In this document: in pieces, positions 25,597-34,114 of the stretch | Layout: every line of letters starts with the position of its first letter | Position numbering within the stretch: position 1 is the stretch's first letter | DNA from: CAYJII01 sp964370225 | GTDB taxonomy: Bacteria; Bacillota; Clostridia; Oscillospirales; Ruminococcaceae | Reading direction: 5' to 3' | Assembly: GCA_964370225.1 (NCBI GenBank) | Contig: CAYJII010000013.1 | Location: 1-55,759 of the forward strand | DNA: 55,759 nt | Position numbers and translations under genes: made by a program | The notes under the pieces: model-generated | Seen by the model: only the letters and a program-made list of their open reading frames with translations | Told to the model about the DNA's origin: nothing | The model's database searches: none

Positions 25597-26727
25597 TTAG
25601 TCTAAAATTCCTTTTAGGCAACCATATACCATTGATTTCTCTTTAGTGTATGGAGTGTTGATTTTAACGAATTCTTTTTTCTCAGAGCTTTTATCAAAGC
25701 TAGTTAAAACTTCGATTACATGCAAAATTTGGTTAGCACTTGCTCTATGAGGACGGTCAGTTTTGATAGCTTTCGCCATGTCAGCTATACCTAAGCCTCT
25801 GCTATTGAATGTGTAATCAAACATTATTGGAATTTCTTTGAAGTCTTCTGGTGTTGGAGCGCTAGGTTTGTTTGGATATGGTCTGTAAAGTTTTACAGGG
25901 CCATCGAAATAGTTAGGGTCAGGCACAGAAAGTGTACCTTGTGAACCATAAATTTCAATTCTTGGAACTTGTGCAATATATGCATCAAATGTTGTGAAGA
26001 TTGTGCCGATTGCACCTGATTCAAATTGCATTTGACCTGTGATGTAAGTTGGTACATCAACATCAATTACAGTTCCGCTCAAAGGCTCGCTTGTGATAGT
26101 TCTTTTTGGGTAAGATATTTTTGACATACCGCTAACATAGTCAACACCACCAAGTAGGTTAACAAGAGCAGTTATGTAGTAAGGACCCATGTCAAGCATT
26201 GGTCCGCCACCGAATTTGTAGTAAAATTCTGGATCTTCGTGCCAAGTCTCGTGTCCTCTGCACACCATGTAAGCAGAAGCGCCAACTACATCGCCGATAT
26301 AGCCATCTTCGATAAGTTTGCGGCAAGTTTGTATGCCACCACCCATAAATGTATCAGGAGCTCCACCGATGCGTAAGCCTTGCTCTTCAGCAATTTTATA
26401 CAGGTCAACAGCTTCTTCGTAAGTAGCACCAAGAGGTTTTTCTGTGAAGACATGTTTTCCAGCAAGTAAAGCTGCTTTAGTTACTTCGAAATGTTCATAT
26501 GGACGAGTTAAGTTAAGTACGATTTCGATATCTGCATCAGCAAATAACTCATGCATTGTATCATATACTGTAGGAATTTTGTATTCCTCTTGAGCTTTTA
26601 AAGCTTTTTCTTTTACAAGGTCACATACTGCAACGATTTCTAGTTCCTTGTAGGTTTCTGTGATGTTTTTTAGGTAAATGCCGCTGATTACACCAATACC
26701 GACAATACCAATTTTTGTTTTTGACAT
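25597..26727 (-). CDS. Gfo/Idh/MocA-family oxidoreductase
   Basis: A 376-residue NAD(P)-dependent oxidoreductase acting on sugars or polyols. The N-terminal Rossmann motif is KIGIVGIGVISGIY, with one glycine replaced by Val. The EKP catalytic lysine motif is HVFTEKPLGATY. The C-terminal domain has GGGPMLDMGPYYITAL, with conserved Asp and Tyr, and FESGAIGTI. The frame starts at GTG 26736, but ATG 26727 is chosen since GGAG lies eight to nine bases upstream. It follows the ThuA-like gene by 68 bases and they probably form one unit facing away from the AraC-type regulator. ThuA next to Gfo/Idh/MocA enzymes is a known pairing in sugar catabolism; the substrate is unknown. Confidence 0.9.
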   Translation of the reverse strand: MSKTKIGIVGIGVISGIYLKNITETYKELEIVAVCDLVKEKALKAQEEYKIPTVYDTMHELFADADIEIVLNLTRPYEHFEVTKAALLAGKHVFTEKPLGATYEEAVDLYKIAEEQGLRIGGAPDTFMGGGIQTCRKLIEDGYIGDVVGASAYMVCRGHETWHEDPEFYYKFGGGPMLDMGPYYITALVNLLGGVDYVSGMSKISYPKRTITSEPLSGTVIDVDVPTYITGQMQFESGAIGTIFTTFDAYIAQVPRIEIYGSQGTLSVPDPNYFDGPVKLYRPYPNKPSAPTPEDFKEIPIMFDYTFNSRGLGIADMAKAIKTDRPHRASANQILHVIEVLTSFDKSSEKKEFVKINTPYTKEKSMVYGCLKGILD

Positions 26728-26795
26728 TAGTTCCACTCCTTTTATTTTTACACTATTTTATCTTTCGTTTAAATTATGGAAGATAAAATAGCGCA

Positions 26796-27518
26796 TTAAA
26801 ACATTTTTGCTGTGTTTTCAAATCTCTCGGTTGTAAGGTTATTATCTATCGCATATTGTTTACCGTCAGCCGCCCAGAGCATACCGCGCTCCATCATAAT
26901 TTGTGAATTAGGCGAGTTGTCGAAAACGTCATCGTGATGACCGAGTGAAGTATAAAATACACGACCATTTCCCCACATTTTTGTCCAAACTACAGGCATA
27001 TCAACGGACTTGTTAGATATGTGGTAGAAAGGAACAATAGGGAAACGTGTGCTAGCAAGCACCTCTACGGCTGGGTCTATATGTAAATAGTAATGCTCAG
27101 AGCAAACAGGGAAGTCGCTTAAGCCCTCTGTAATGGGGTTGGAGGAGCTTGTGATGTTAACTGTATAGTCAACTCCATCTCCGCCCGGATGGCTAACCCA
27201 CTGACCGCCTGTGATGAACTGCCATAGTACATCTTGTCTGAATGAATCACACATGCCCCCGTGGCAACCTGCAAGTCCAACGCCACTAGCTACTGCGAGA
27301 GAAACGTTTTCTGTGTATTCTCTTTTAATCTCTCCCATAGTCCAACATGCCACAATGATATCTAAACTTTTTAGATAATCTAAATCATCTAGTATATCAA
27401 GACTGTCTGAAATTTTTATTTCATAACCATGTGCCTCAAGTAGGGAGGCGAACCTTTTTGAAGTTAGGGTTGGCTCATGTCCATCCCAACCACCTTGGAT
27501 TACTAATCCTGTTTTCAT
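26796..27518 (-). CDS. ThuA-domain protein
   Basis: A 240-residue protein with the ThuA fold, related to class I glutamine amidotransferases. Motifs are VIQGGWDGHEP at the start, VACWTMG, GVGLAGCHGGMCD (the nucleophile-elbow region), QWVSHPGG and, near the C-terminus, MPVVWTKMWGNGRVFYTSLGHH, the segment shared by ThuA proteins. ThuA in Rhizobia takes part in trehalose/maltitol conversion via 3-keto sugars. The ATG at 27518 is chosen over GTG 27539 because AAAGGA then sits about 12 bases upstream. It heads a leftward unit with the Gfo/Idh/MocA gene and is divergent from the AraC-type regulator. Confidence 0.85.
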   Translation of the reverse strand: MKTGLVIQGGWDGHEPTLTSKRFASLLEAHGYEIKISDSLDILDDLDYLKSLDIIVACWTMGEIKREYTENVSLAVASGVGLAGCHGGMCDSFRQDVLWQFITGGQWVSHPGGDGVDYTVNITSSSNPITEGLSDFPVCSEHYYLHIDPAVEVLASTRFPIVPFYHISNKSVDMPVVWTKMWGNGRVFYTSLGHHDDVFDNSPNSQIMMERGMLWAADGKQYAIDNNLTTERFENTAKMF

Positions 27519-27598
27519 TAAAGTAACCAATCCTTTCACGAAACTGCTAAAAAATTGTTATATAAAACACAATAATATAGATATTAATATAAATATAC

Positions 27599-27627
27599 TT
27601 GAATGATACCATTCTTTGTGGTAAAAT
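27599..27627 (+). promoter_or_regulatory. Promoter of the AraC-type regulator gene
   Basis: TTGAAT, 17-base spacer, TAAAAT. The spacer region holds GAATGATACCATTC, a near-perfect inverted repeat (27601-27614), and the octamer ATACTTGA occurs twice (about 27595 and 27625), both possible operator elements for the divergent region. Confidence 0.55.
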
Positions 27628-27717
27628 ACTTGACATAAAGGTATAAATGCAAGACAAATATTGCTTGTTGTTTTATTAAATATACCAGTACGTAAAAAAG
27701 GAGCGAATTAAGGCATA

Positions 27718-28503
27718 ATGGCGGTTTTTTATGAAAATTCTAAGCGCGGTGTATCAAGTTGGATAACCGATGAGATGACTTTTAGTGCACATTTACATAG
27801 TCAGGTGGAAATTATTTGCGTGATTGAAGGCGAGGTTAATGTAACAATTAATTTTGAAAATAAGACATTGCGAGAAGGGGACAGTGCAATTATCTTTCCT
27901 AATATAGTACATAGCTACGAGAGTATTGTGAAAAATAAAATTAGGTTGACCATGTTTGATCTCGATGTTGTACCTAACTACTCAAGCACACTGCTTAAAT
28001 ATACTCCTGATACCCCATTTATGAGCGAATCACAAATCCATAAAGATGCTCAAAATGCGATGCAAACACTTTGTGAAGAGGAGATAAAAGATAAAAGGCT
28101 TAGTAGTGCATATGCAAATATTATAATGGGTAGGATTTTAGCTAGTATTGAGCTAACTGCGGCAGATACCCTTACTTCAAACGATATTATGATGAAGATA
28201 CTAAACTATATTTGCGAAAACTACAAAGATAATATTTCACTTGACGTGTTATCAAAAAAAGTTGGAGCGAGCAAATATCATATTTCGCGTATTTTTTCTT
28301 CGCGTATTGGCTGTAGTTTCAATAAATATGTAAATTCATTGCGTGTTGGTCTATCACAATATTTATTGATGCATAGCAATTTATCGATTACAGACATAGC
28401 GTATGAATGCGGTTTTGAGAGCCAGAGGAGTTTTAACCGTGCTTTTAAAGAATTTACAGGATATACACCAAGCGAAGTAAAAAAACTTAATATTTCACAG
28501 TAA
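27718..28503 (+). CDS. AraC-family regulator with cupin sensor
   Basis: A 261-residue transcription factor. Residues about 1-100 form a cupin-type ligand domain (FSAHLHSQVEIICVIEGEV, LREGDSAIIFPNIVHSY), and residues about 160-258 hold the double helix-turn-helix of the AraC family (LDVLSKKVGASKYHISRIF and ITDIAYECGFESQRSFNRAFKEFTGYTPSEV). It is divergent from the ThuA and Gfo/Idh/MocA genes with 199 bases between, so it most likely controls them in response to a sugar. The ATG has a rather distant GGAG. It may also be co-transcribed with the YdbS-like gene, 38 bases downstream. Confidence 0.92.
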   Translation: MAVFYENSKRGVSSWITDEMTFSAHLHSQVEIICVIEGEVNVTINFENKTLREGDSAIIFPNIVHSYESIVKNKIRLTMFDLDVVPNYSSTLLKYTPDTPFMSESQIHKDAQNAMQTLCEEEIKDKRLSSAYANIIMGRILASIELTAADTLTSNDIMMKILNYICENYKDNISLDVLSKKVGASKYHISRIFSSRIGCSFNKYVNSLRVGLSQYLLMHSNLSITDIAYECGFESQRSFNRAFKEFTGYTPSEVKKLNISQ

Positions 28504-28541
28504 CAGACGTAGTATAAACAATGCAGTTAAAGGAGAACAAC

Positions 28542-29036
28542 ATGGAATTTAATAAACCACATATCAAATCTAAAACAGTATGGCGAATAACTAGACTAAT
28601 AACATTTTTTGTGTTTTTACTAATATTTTTAGTGGGAACATTACTATATTTTACAACTGATATCATACCTTCGGTGTATATAATTTGGGGGTTGGGAGCA
28701 CTGTGTATATGGCGACTAATTTGTGCTATCGTCTATCCAATTATTGAGTATAGGCAGTGGAAATACGCTATTACACCTGAAAAAATTCATATAGAACATG
28801 GGATTTTCTTTTTGAAAACTTCGATCATACCAATCGTTAGAATACAACATATCACTTTTTCTAGGGGGCTAATCAACCGCAAATTTTCACTAGTATCACT
28901 AAAAATTCACACCGCTAGCTCTGCTTTTGAGATTGATGGACTGCACGAAGATGTCGCAAAAGACATTTCCGAAAAGCTTAATGAGAAGCTGTACCATCGC
29001 TTGAAAGTTAAAGAAGAAAGCGAGAGTGAAGATTAA
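28542..29036 (+). CDS. YdbS-like bacterial PH-domain membrane protein
   Basis: A 164-residue protein with two N-terminal helices (about 20-41 and 48-67) and one bacterial PH-like (YdbS/DUF304) domain. Typical phrases are YAITPEKIHIEHGIFFLKTSI (shortened here to HIEHGIFF), IPIVRIQHITFSRG and LVSLKIHTASSAFEIDGL. Such proteins pair with YdbT; B. subtilis homologues affect resistance to some membrane-active peptides, but the biochemical role is unclear. The start at 28542 has GGAG upstream; an in-frame ATG at 28521 lacks one. Its stop overlaps the start of the ydbT-like gene by one base (TAATG). Confidence 0.83.
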   Translation: MEFNKPHIKSKTVWRITRLITFFVFLLIFLVGTLLYFTTDIIPSVYIIWGLGALCIWRLICAIVYPIIEYRQWKYAITPEKIHIEHGIFFLKTSIIPIVRIQHITFSRGLINRKFSLVSLKIHTASSAFEIDGLHEDVAKDISEKLNEKLYHRLKVKEESESED

Positions 29037-30502
29037 TGTTTGGACCAAAAAGAGGGCATTTCATATTAATATTTGACAATTTCTTTAAGGACTTCTTTTT
29101 AGCGATAGTCGGAATAGTGATACTTATTGTTGGTTCAGTTTCGATGGAAGAAATGGCAGGAGAGCTATTCATTTTTGCTTTCATATTTATTTCACCGATT
29201 ACTAAAATAGTCGGGTTCTTAACTACAAAATATGAGATTACACAATCAAGTTTGATTGTATACACGGGGCTTTTGAATAAGAAGACTACAGAAATCCATA
29301 AGAGCACTATCTCGACTGTGGATACATCACAAAGTTTATTACAACAATTGATAGGCGTATCTAAACTAAAGGTGGATAATTCCGCTCAAGGCGCAGGTAA
29401 TGAAGTTGTCATGGCATTTAAAACAGACGTAGCACTGCATATTAAAGGTTTGCTTGTAACAGATGTAATCAGCACTGAAAAAGAAGATGAAATCGATAAT
29501 ACAAAAAAAATAAAAATCAAACCTACTTCATTTGTTGCACTCGGACTATTGCAGTCAAAATTATCGTTTTTCTTTAAAATTTACGCTATGATAACGGTTT
29601 TGTCTCCATTTGTATCGAGTTTTCTGCCAAATATTGAGGAGCAACTAATTGGAGTTTTAGATCGATATTTTCCTTTTGATAGGATCGCAAGCGAGGAGTT
29701 TATAGTTATAGTGGGAGTTATACTGCTTTTTGTTGCAGTAGCATTTGTGGTAGGATACATCATCTCGCTTGTTTGGTCAATAGCAACGACGCTTATTACT
29801 TTTTATAATTTCACATTAAGTGAAAAGGATGGTAAGTTAAGTATCAGCTACGGATTGATGAAAAAGCGTAATTTTACTATTCCGAAAGAGAAAATCTGTG
29901 GTGTAAACCTTACTCAGTCCTCATTAATGAGAATGCTTAAGGTGTATCGTATGGATGTATATGCAATAGGGTATGGTGGTGCTTCTGACGGCGAAGTTGA
30001 GCAGACTATATTCTACCCACTGGGCAAAAAAAGCGAGATTATCCGTGTAATGGCAGATTTTTTACCTGAGTTTAGCTTTCCACAAGAGTTTAAAACTCCG
30101 TCGAAAAAAGCATTCAAGTATTTCTTCTTTAACTTTTGGTTTTTCCTTTTTACAATTGGAATAATCGTAGGAGCTGTGCTGCAAAATCCATATGTAGTAG
30201 TTATCGCATCGTTGCTTGATATTATTACAGTGCTTTACATCACACTATCATATAAAGTGACCGCAGTGAGCATTAATGAAAAAGCGGTTACGTTCGTAAG
30301 AGGTGGATATCAAAAAACACTCACTATAGTACCGACAAATAGGATTGAAAGTGTTCAGGCTTTGACAACTAAGCTAAAACAAAAACGTGGGATTTGCAGT
30401 ATAAAGTTAAGTTATTTTGCGCCATTAGCAGTAGCGAATTTAACGGTGAAAAATATGTCATATGATGAGTTTTACGCACTCGAAAACAAATTGGAACTAT
30501 AG
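29036..30502 (+). CDS. YdbT-like protein with repeated PH-like domains
   Basis: A 488-residue membrane protein with paired helices and several bacterial PH-like domains in series: the first around 65-140 (YEITQSSLIVYTGLLNKKT, IHKSTISTVDTSQSLLQQ), the second around 255-340 (FTLSEKDGKLSISYGLMKK, IPKEKICGV) and a third at the C-terminus (VTFVRGGYQKTLTIVPTNRI, GICSIKLSYF). This is the YdbT architecture, always next to YdbS. The stop/start overlap with ydbS and the absence of an independent ribosome-binding site argue for coupled translation and a joint complex. No catalytic residues are evident. Confidence 0.84.
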   Translation: MFGPKRGHFILIFDNFFKDFFLAIVGIVILIVGSVSMEEMAGELFIFAFIFISPITKIVGFLTTKYEITQSSLIVYTGLLNKKTTEIHKSTISTVDTSQSLLQQLIGVSKLKVDNSAQGAGNEVVMAFKTDVALHIKGLLVTDVISTEKEDEIDNTKKIKIKPTSFVALGLLQSKLSFFFKIYAMITVLSPFVSSFLPNIEEQLIGVLDRYFPFDRIASEEFIVIVGVILLFVAVAFVVGYIISLVWSIATTLITFYNFTLSEKDGKLSISYGLMKKRNFTIPKEKICGVNLTQSSLMRMLKVYRMDVYAIGYGGASDGEVEQTIFYPLGKKSEIIRVMADFLPEFSFPQEFKTPSKKAFKYFFFNFWFFLFTIGIIVGAVLQNPYVVVIASLLDIITVLYITLSYKVTAVSINEKAVTFVRGGYQKTLTIVPTNRIESVQALTTKLKQKRGICSIKLSYFAPLAVANLTVKNMSYDEFYALENKLEL

Positions 30503-30513
30503 GAGGAGCAAAT

Positions 30514-31374
30514 ATGCAGAAAATCAAATTTGGCAATACAGGAATGGACATCTCAACAGTATTATATGGTGGGATTGTATCCATGCAAGACGGGCAAGAC
30601 AACTCGGATAAATATGTAGATTATGCGATAAAAAAAGGGATAAACTACTTCGATGTTGCGCCATCATATGGAGATGCTGAGGAAAAGCTTGGTAACTCGA
30701 TAAAAGATTATAGAAAAGATGTATTTTTAGCTTGCAAAACTGGAAAACGCTTGGCAGTAGAAGCTGAGAAGGAATTCGAAAAATCGCTTAAACTTCTGCA
30801 TACCGATTATTTTGATGTATATCAAATGCATGCACTAACCACTATGGAAGACGTTGAGACTGCCTTTGGAAAAGGCGGTGTGTTAGAGATGATGCTAAAG
30901 TATAAAGAGCAAGGGGTAGTTAAAAATTTGGGGATAACTTGCCATAATGAAGATGTGGCGTTAAGAGCATTTGAATTATATGATTTTGATACTTTACTAT
31001 TCCCAACAAACTGGGGGCTAAATATGAAAAAGGGATTTGGTTCACGACTAGCAAAATTGCAAAAGGAGAAAAATTTTGGATTTTTAGGCATGAAATCTAT
31101 GGTTCATAGAGCGTGGTTAAGCGATGAGGAAAAAGCAGCTTCACGTTTCCCAAAATCGTGGTGTATGCCGATAACTGATAACGACAAACTCACAATTGCA
31201 GCAATTAGATATGCTTTTTCTATGGGCGTGAACTCGATTGTGCCTCCAGGTAATATCGAAAACTTCACTTTTGCAGTTGAAAATATCGATGAAATCTTAA
31301 AACCACTAACTACCGAGGATAAAGAATTACTTGCAAAAGAGCTTGTAAACATTGAAGGGCATTATTTCTTTTAA
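30514..31374 (+). CDS. Aldo/keto reductase
   Basis: A 286-residue NAD(P)H-dependent (beta/alpha)8 barrel. The catalytic tetrad can be placed as Asp and Tyr in FDVAPSYGDAEEKLG, Lys in LACKTGKR and His in YQMHALTT. The cofactor-binding end is VPPGNIENF. It is close to the group of clostridial aldo/keto reductases that begin KIKFGNTGMDIS, but it lacks the C-terminal ferredoxin-like cysteines that some of them carry. GGAGGAG precedes the ATG, 11 bases after the ydbT-like stop, so it is the last gene of that unit. The substrate is unknown. Confidence 0.9.
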   Translation: MQKIKFGNTGMDISTVLYGGIVSMQDGQDNSDKYVDYAIKKGINYFDVAPSYGDAEEKLGNSIKDYRKDVFLACKTGKRLAVEAEKEFEKSLKLLHTDYFDVYQMHALTTMEDVETAFGKGGVLEMMLKYKEQGVVKNLGITCHNEDVALRAFELYDFDTLLFPTNWGLNMKKGFGSRLAKLQKEKNFGFLGMKSMVHRAWLSDEEKAASRFPKSWCMPITDNDKLTIAAIRYAFSMGVNSIVPPGNIENFTFAVENIDEILKPLTTEDKELLAKELVNIEGHYFF

Positions 31375-31397
31375 TAGAAAAGTGAAAATAGCGATAA

Positions 31398-31427
31398 AAA
31401 ACCGATGTGATATTTCACATCGGTTTT
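31398..31427. terminator. Bidirectional terminator between aldo/keto reductase and ppk
   Basis: Thirteen-base stem AAAACCGATGTGA / TCACATCGGTTTT with a four-base loop between convergent genes. Confidence 0.88.
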
Positions 31428-31440
31428 ATTTTATAGAATT

Positions 31441-33594
31441 TTATTTTTTAAGCATACGTTGAACCCAACTTCTTAGCTTATCTGCTGGAGAAAGCGGTTT
31501 TGCTTGTTCACGTTTTTCTTCGGCTTCCTTAGCTTCTTGATAAGCTTGTAAAAATAAATCATCCTGCATATTCACAGGGATTGTGTCAATATTAGTGAGC
31601 ACTTTTTCGTAAATACCAAGTGAGTTTGAGACACGTGCTTTTTGGTTATCTGCAAGTGAAATGCTAATGATTTCACTAATCATATTTTTAAGCTCAGGAG
31701 CTAAAATAGGAGCAGCAACTTCAATTCTACGCTCAGTGTTTCTTGTCATAAAGTCAGCAGAGGAGATAAACATTTGCTCCCTATCTCCAACGCCAAAGAC
31801 GAATATGCGTGAATGCTCTAAAAATCTGCCAACAATACTGCGAATTTCGATATTTTCAGTTTTGCCAACAATTCCAGGTTTTAAACAGCAGATACCGCGT
31901 ATAATCATCTGGATTTTAACACCTGCAGTTGAAGCCTCAACTAATTTATCAATCAAAACTTTATCAGTAACGGAGTTCATTTTTAGTATAATCCTAGCTG
32001 GTTTATTTGATTTCGCGATTGCAATTTCATTATCAATCAGATTGATAACTCTTGACTTAAAGCAAAGTGGTGCCACTAAAAGTAAGCTTGTCGACTCGAC
32101 TACAGTACCCATAAATAGGCTGTTAAACACAATAGAAGCGTCCGAGCCGATTTGCTTGTTGCATGTGAGTAAAGACAAGTCAGTATATAATTTTGATGTT
32201 TTTTCGTTATAGTTTCCAGTACCTACTTGTGTGATATATTCGATATCATTACCTGATTTTCTTGTGATGAGTAGAAGTTTTGAGTGAACTTTATAACCCG
32301 GTAAACCGTAAATAACATTACAACCAGCTTCTTGCAGTCTTATTGACCAGTCTATATTGTTTTCCTCATCAAATCTCGCTCTAAGCTCAACTAAAACATC
32401 GACTTGTTTACCTTTTTCCGCAGCTTCTATAAGAGCTTCGACTACTTTTGAGTTTGAGGCTACACGATACAGTGTGATCTTAATTGAAACTACATTTTTG
32501 TCATTAGCAGCCTCGCGAAGTAGGCGTATAAAGGGTTTTATTGAGTGGTAGGGATAATGCAAGAGTAAGTCTCGCTTTTGAATTTGTGTAAGCATCGGAA
32601 TATTTGGATCTACTAGCTTGCATTGTTGTGGAATAAGTGGCTTAAAGAAGAAATCGCCTAATTTACGCAGTTTTGGTTCTAGTGCAAACACAAACGACAT
32701 ATCAAGCGGTGAGCTATTACTAAACACTTGGTTTTTGTTCAAAGTGAGGAAGTCGCACATTGTATTTAACAAAGAAGCGTTAATGTCGTGCTGGATTTCA
32801 AGCCTCACGGGAGTAAGCTTTTTACGCTTTTTAAGTAGCTCTTGCATTGCTTCTCTATAGTCTAAGTCAAAGTCAACTACAGCTTCATCTATATCAATAT
32901 CCGCATTTCGTGTGATTTTAAATATTGTTTTATCCAAGATTTCTTGGTTTTTAAATATAGCTTGTGAAAATAAATATATGATTTCCTCAACCAAAATAAA
33001 GCGCAAGGATTTATCATTAGATGGCACATAAATAATTCGGTTAAAGTGACCAGATGCTGGGATAAGGCCTAGCTTTACATTGCCACTTTTGGAGCTTATA
33101 TGTACTCCTACGTATATTTCCCTGTTTTTTAGGAATGGGAACGGATGACGTTTATCGATTATTTGTGGGGAAATAAGTGGATATATTTCTTTTAGAAAAT
33201 ATAGATTTAAATAATCATAATCATCTTGCGAAAGGTTATTTATATTAATATGCTCAATGCCTTCGTGTGATAATAAATTTATAACCTCGAAATAGGATAT
33301 ATCTTTTCTAGGCAGGATGTTTTTTACATTCTCATAAATTGCATCAAGTTGCTGTTGTGGGGTCATACCTGTTCTTGAGTCTAAAAGTGATTTGTTAATT
33401 AAATTCTGATCGTACAAACTTCCGACTCTAACCATGAAAAATTCATCAAGATTGCTTTGGAAAATAGACAAAAATTTCAACCTCTCAAACAAGGGAACAT
33501 TACTATCTTCCGACTCTTCTAAAACTCGTTGGTTGAATTTTAGCCAGCTCAGTTCCCGATTGGTATACATGCTGTTATTCTCGTTCTCCGCCAT
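31441..33594 (-). CDS. ppk: Polyphosphate kinase 1
   Basis: A 717-residue PPK1, which reversibly polymerises the gamma phosphate of ATP into inorganic polyphosphate. The N-terminal domain has YTNRELSWLKFNQRVLEE and NLDEFFMVRVG. The catalytic part contains HYPYHSIKPFIRLLREAA, the phosphorylated His in GYKVHSKLLLI, the second conserved His in LEHSRIFVFG and SSADFMTRN. The C-terminus is basic (SWVQRMLKK). GGAGAA precedes the ATG at 33594 (an internal Met nine codons on would match other PPK1 starts but has no ribosome-binding site). Upstream lie a promoter and an 18-base inverted repeat that overlaps the -10 box. No exopolyphosphatase or pho genes are nearby. Confidence 0.97.
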   Translation of the reverse strand: MAENENNSMYTNRELSWLKFNQRVLEESEDSNVPLFERLKFLSIFQSNLDEFFMVRVGSLYDQNLINKSLLDSRTGMTPQQQLDAIYENVKNILPRKDISYFEVINLLSHEGIEHININNLSQDDYDYLNLYFLKEIYPLISPQIIDKRHPFPFLKNREIYVGVHISSKSGNVKLGLIPASGHFNRIIYVPSNDKSLRFILVEEIIYLFSQAIFKNQEILDKTIFKITRNADIDIDEAVVDFDLDYREAMQELLKKRKKLTPVRLEIQHDINASLLNTMCDFLTLNKNQVFSNSSPLDMSFVFALEPKLRKLGDFFFKPLIPQQCKLVDPNIPMLTQIQKRDLLLHYPYHSIKPFIRLLREAANDKNVVSIKITLYRVASNSKVVEALIEAAEKGKQVDVLVELRARFDEENNIDWSIRLQEAGCNVIYGLPGYKVHSKLLLITRKSGNDIEYITQVGTGNYNEKTSKLYTDLSLLTCNKQIGSDASIVFNSLFMGTVVESTSLLLVAPLCFKSRVINLIDNEIAIAKSNKPARIILKMNSVTDKVLIDKLVEASTAGVKIQMIIRGICCLKPGIVGKTENIEIRSIVGRFLEHSRIFVFGVGDREQMFISSADFMTRNTERRIEVAAPILAPELKNMISEIISISLADNQKARVSNSLGIYEKVLTNIDTIPVNMQDDLFLQAYQEAKEAEEKREQAKPLSPADKLRSWVQRMLKK

Positions 33595-33635
33595 TTGTAA
33601 TTCTCCATTTCGTACTCATGTTTTTGTATATAAGT

Positions 33636-33683
33636 AATTGTAATCGAAATAATTTACATCAGTACATTATTTCGATTACAATT
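33636..33683. repeat. 18-base inverted repeat upstream of ppk
   Basis: Arms 33636-33653 and 33666-33683 are perfectly complementary (core GTAATCGAAATAAT), with a 12-base loop. On the minus strand the repeat starts at the -10 box of the ppk promoter and covers the transcription start and early leader. It may be an operator or form a 5' hairpin; it has no T tract typical of a terminator. Confidence 0.75.
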
Positions 33684-33709
33684 GTAACATTTTTTAATGC
33701 TTTTTTCAA
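33681..33709 (-). promoter_or_regulatory. Promoter of ppk
   Basis: Minus strand: TTGAAA, 17-base spacer, TACAAT. The -10 box shares its bases with one arm of the inverted repeat at 33636-33683. Confidence 0.65.
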
Positions 33710-33754
33710 TACCTTGAATGTAAAATTTACCTACAAAGGATATGAAATATATAT

Positions 33755-34099
33755 TTAATTTGGGAGGGGGATTATTATAATATCGTCGAGTAAATCATAG
33801 CAGGCATCTTTAGCAAACTCATACCCCTTTTGCGCATATATGCAGATATTGGGTAAATATCTGTTAATTGAGCGGATAGTATTGCTGATTTTTGCACTAT
33901 CACTAAGGCTAAAACGATACTCATCATTTGAGAGGGTTAGGACAATCTGATTTTGGTCATTTAAATAAAACTCAAATATCTTATATTCGCTATCGTAAAG
34001 ACTAGTTTGCATGTTAATAAAAACAATTGCAAACCCAGCGAAGATTACAGCTAAAATCAGAGGGATAACAAATCCTAGCGCAAAATAATTTTTTTTCAT
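33755..34099 (-). CDS. Unknown single-helix membrane protein after spoIIP
   Basis: A 114-residue protein I do not recognise. A basic start (MKKN) leads to one membrane helix at about 8-29, and the rest (about 85 residues) would be outside, with strand-like segments (YKIFEFYLNDQNQIVLTL) and two cysteines (ICIYAQ, KDACYDLL). There are no repeats or catalytic motifs. GGAAG lies upstream of the ATG, which is 15 bases after spoIIP, so it is likely co-expressed with spoIIP in the developing spore. A partner or accessory role in engulfment is only inferred from position. Confidence 0.65.
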   Translation of the reverse strand: MKKNYFALGFVIPLILAVIFAGFAIVFINMQTSLYDSEYKIFEFYLNDQNQIVLTLSNDEYRFSLSDSAKISNTIRSINRYLPNICIYAQKGYEFAKDACYDLLDDIIIIPLPN

Positions 34100-34114
34100 T
34101 GTTTATACTTCCTT

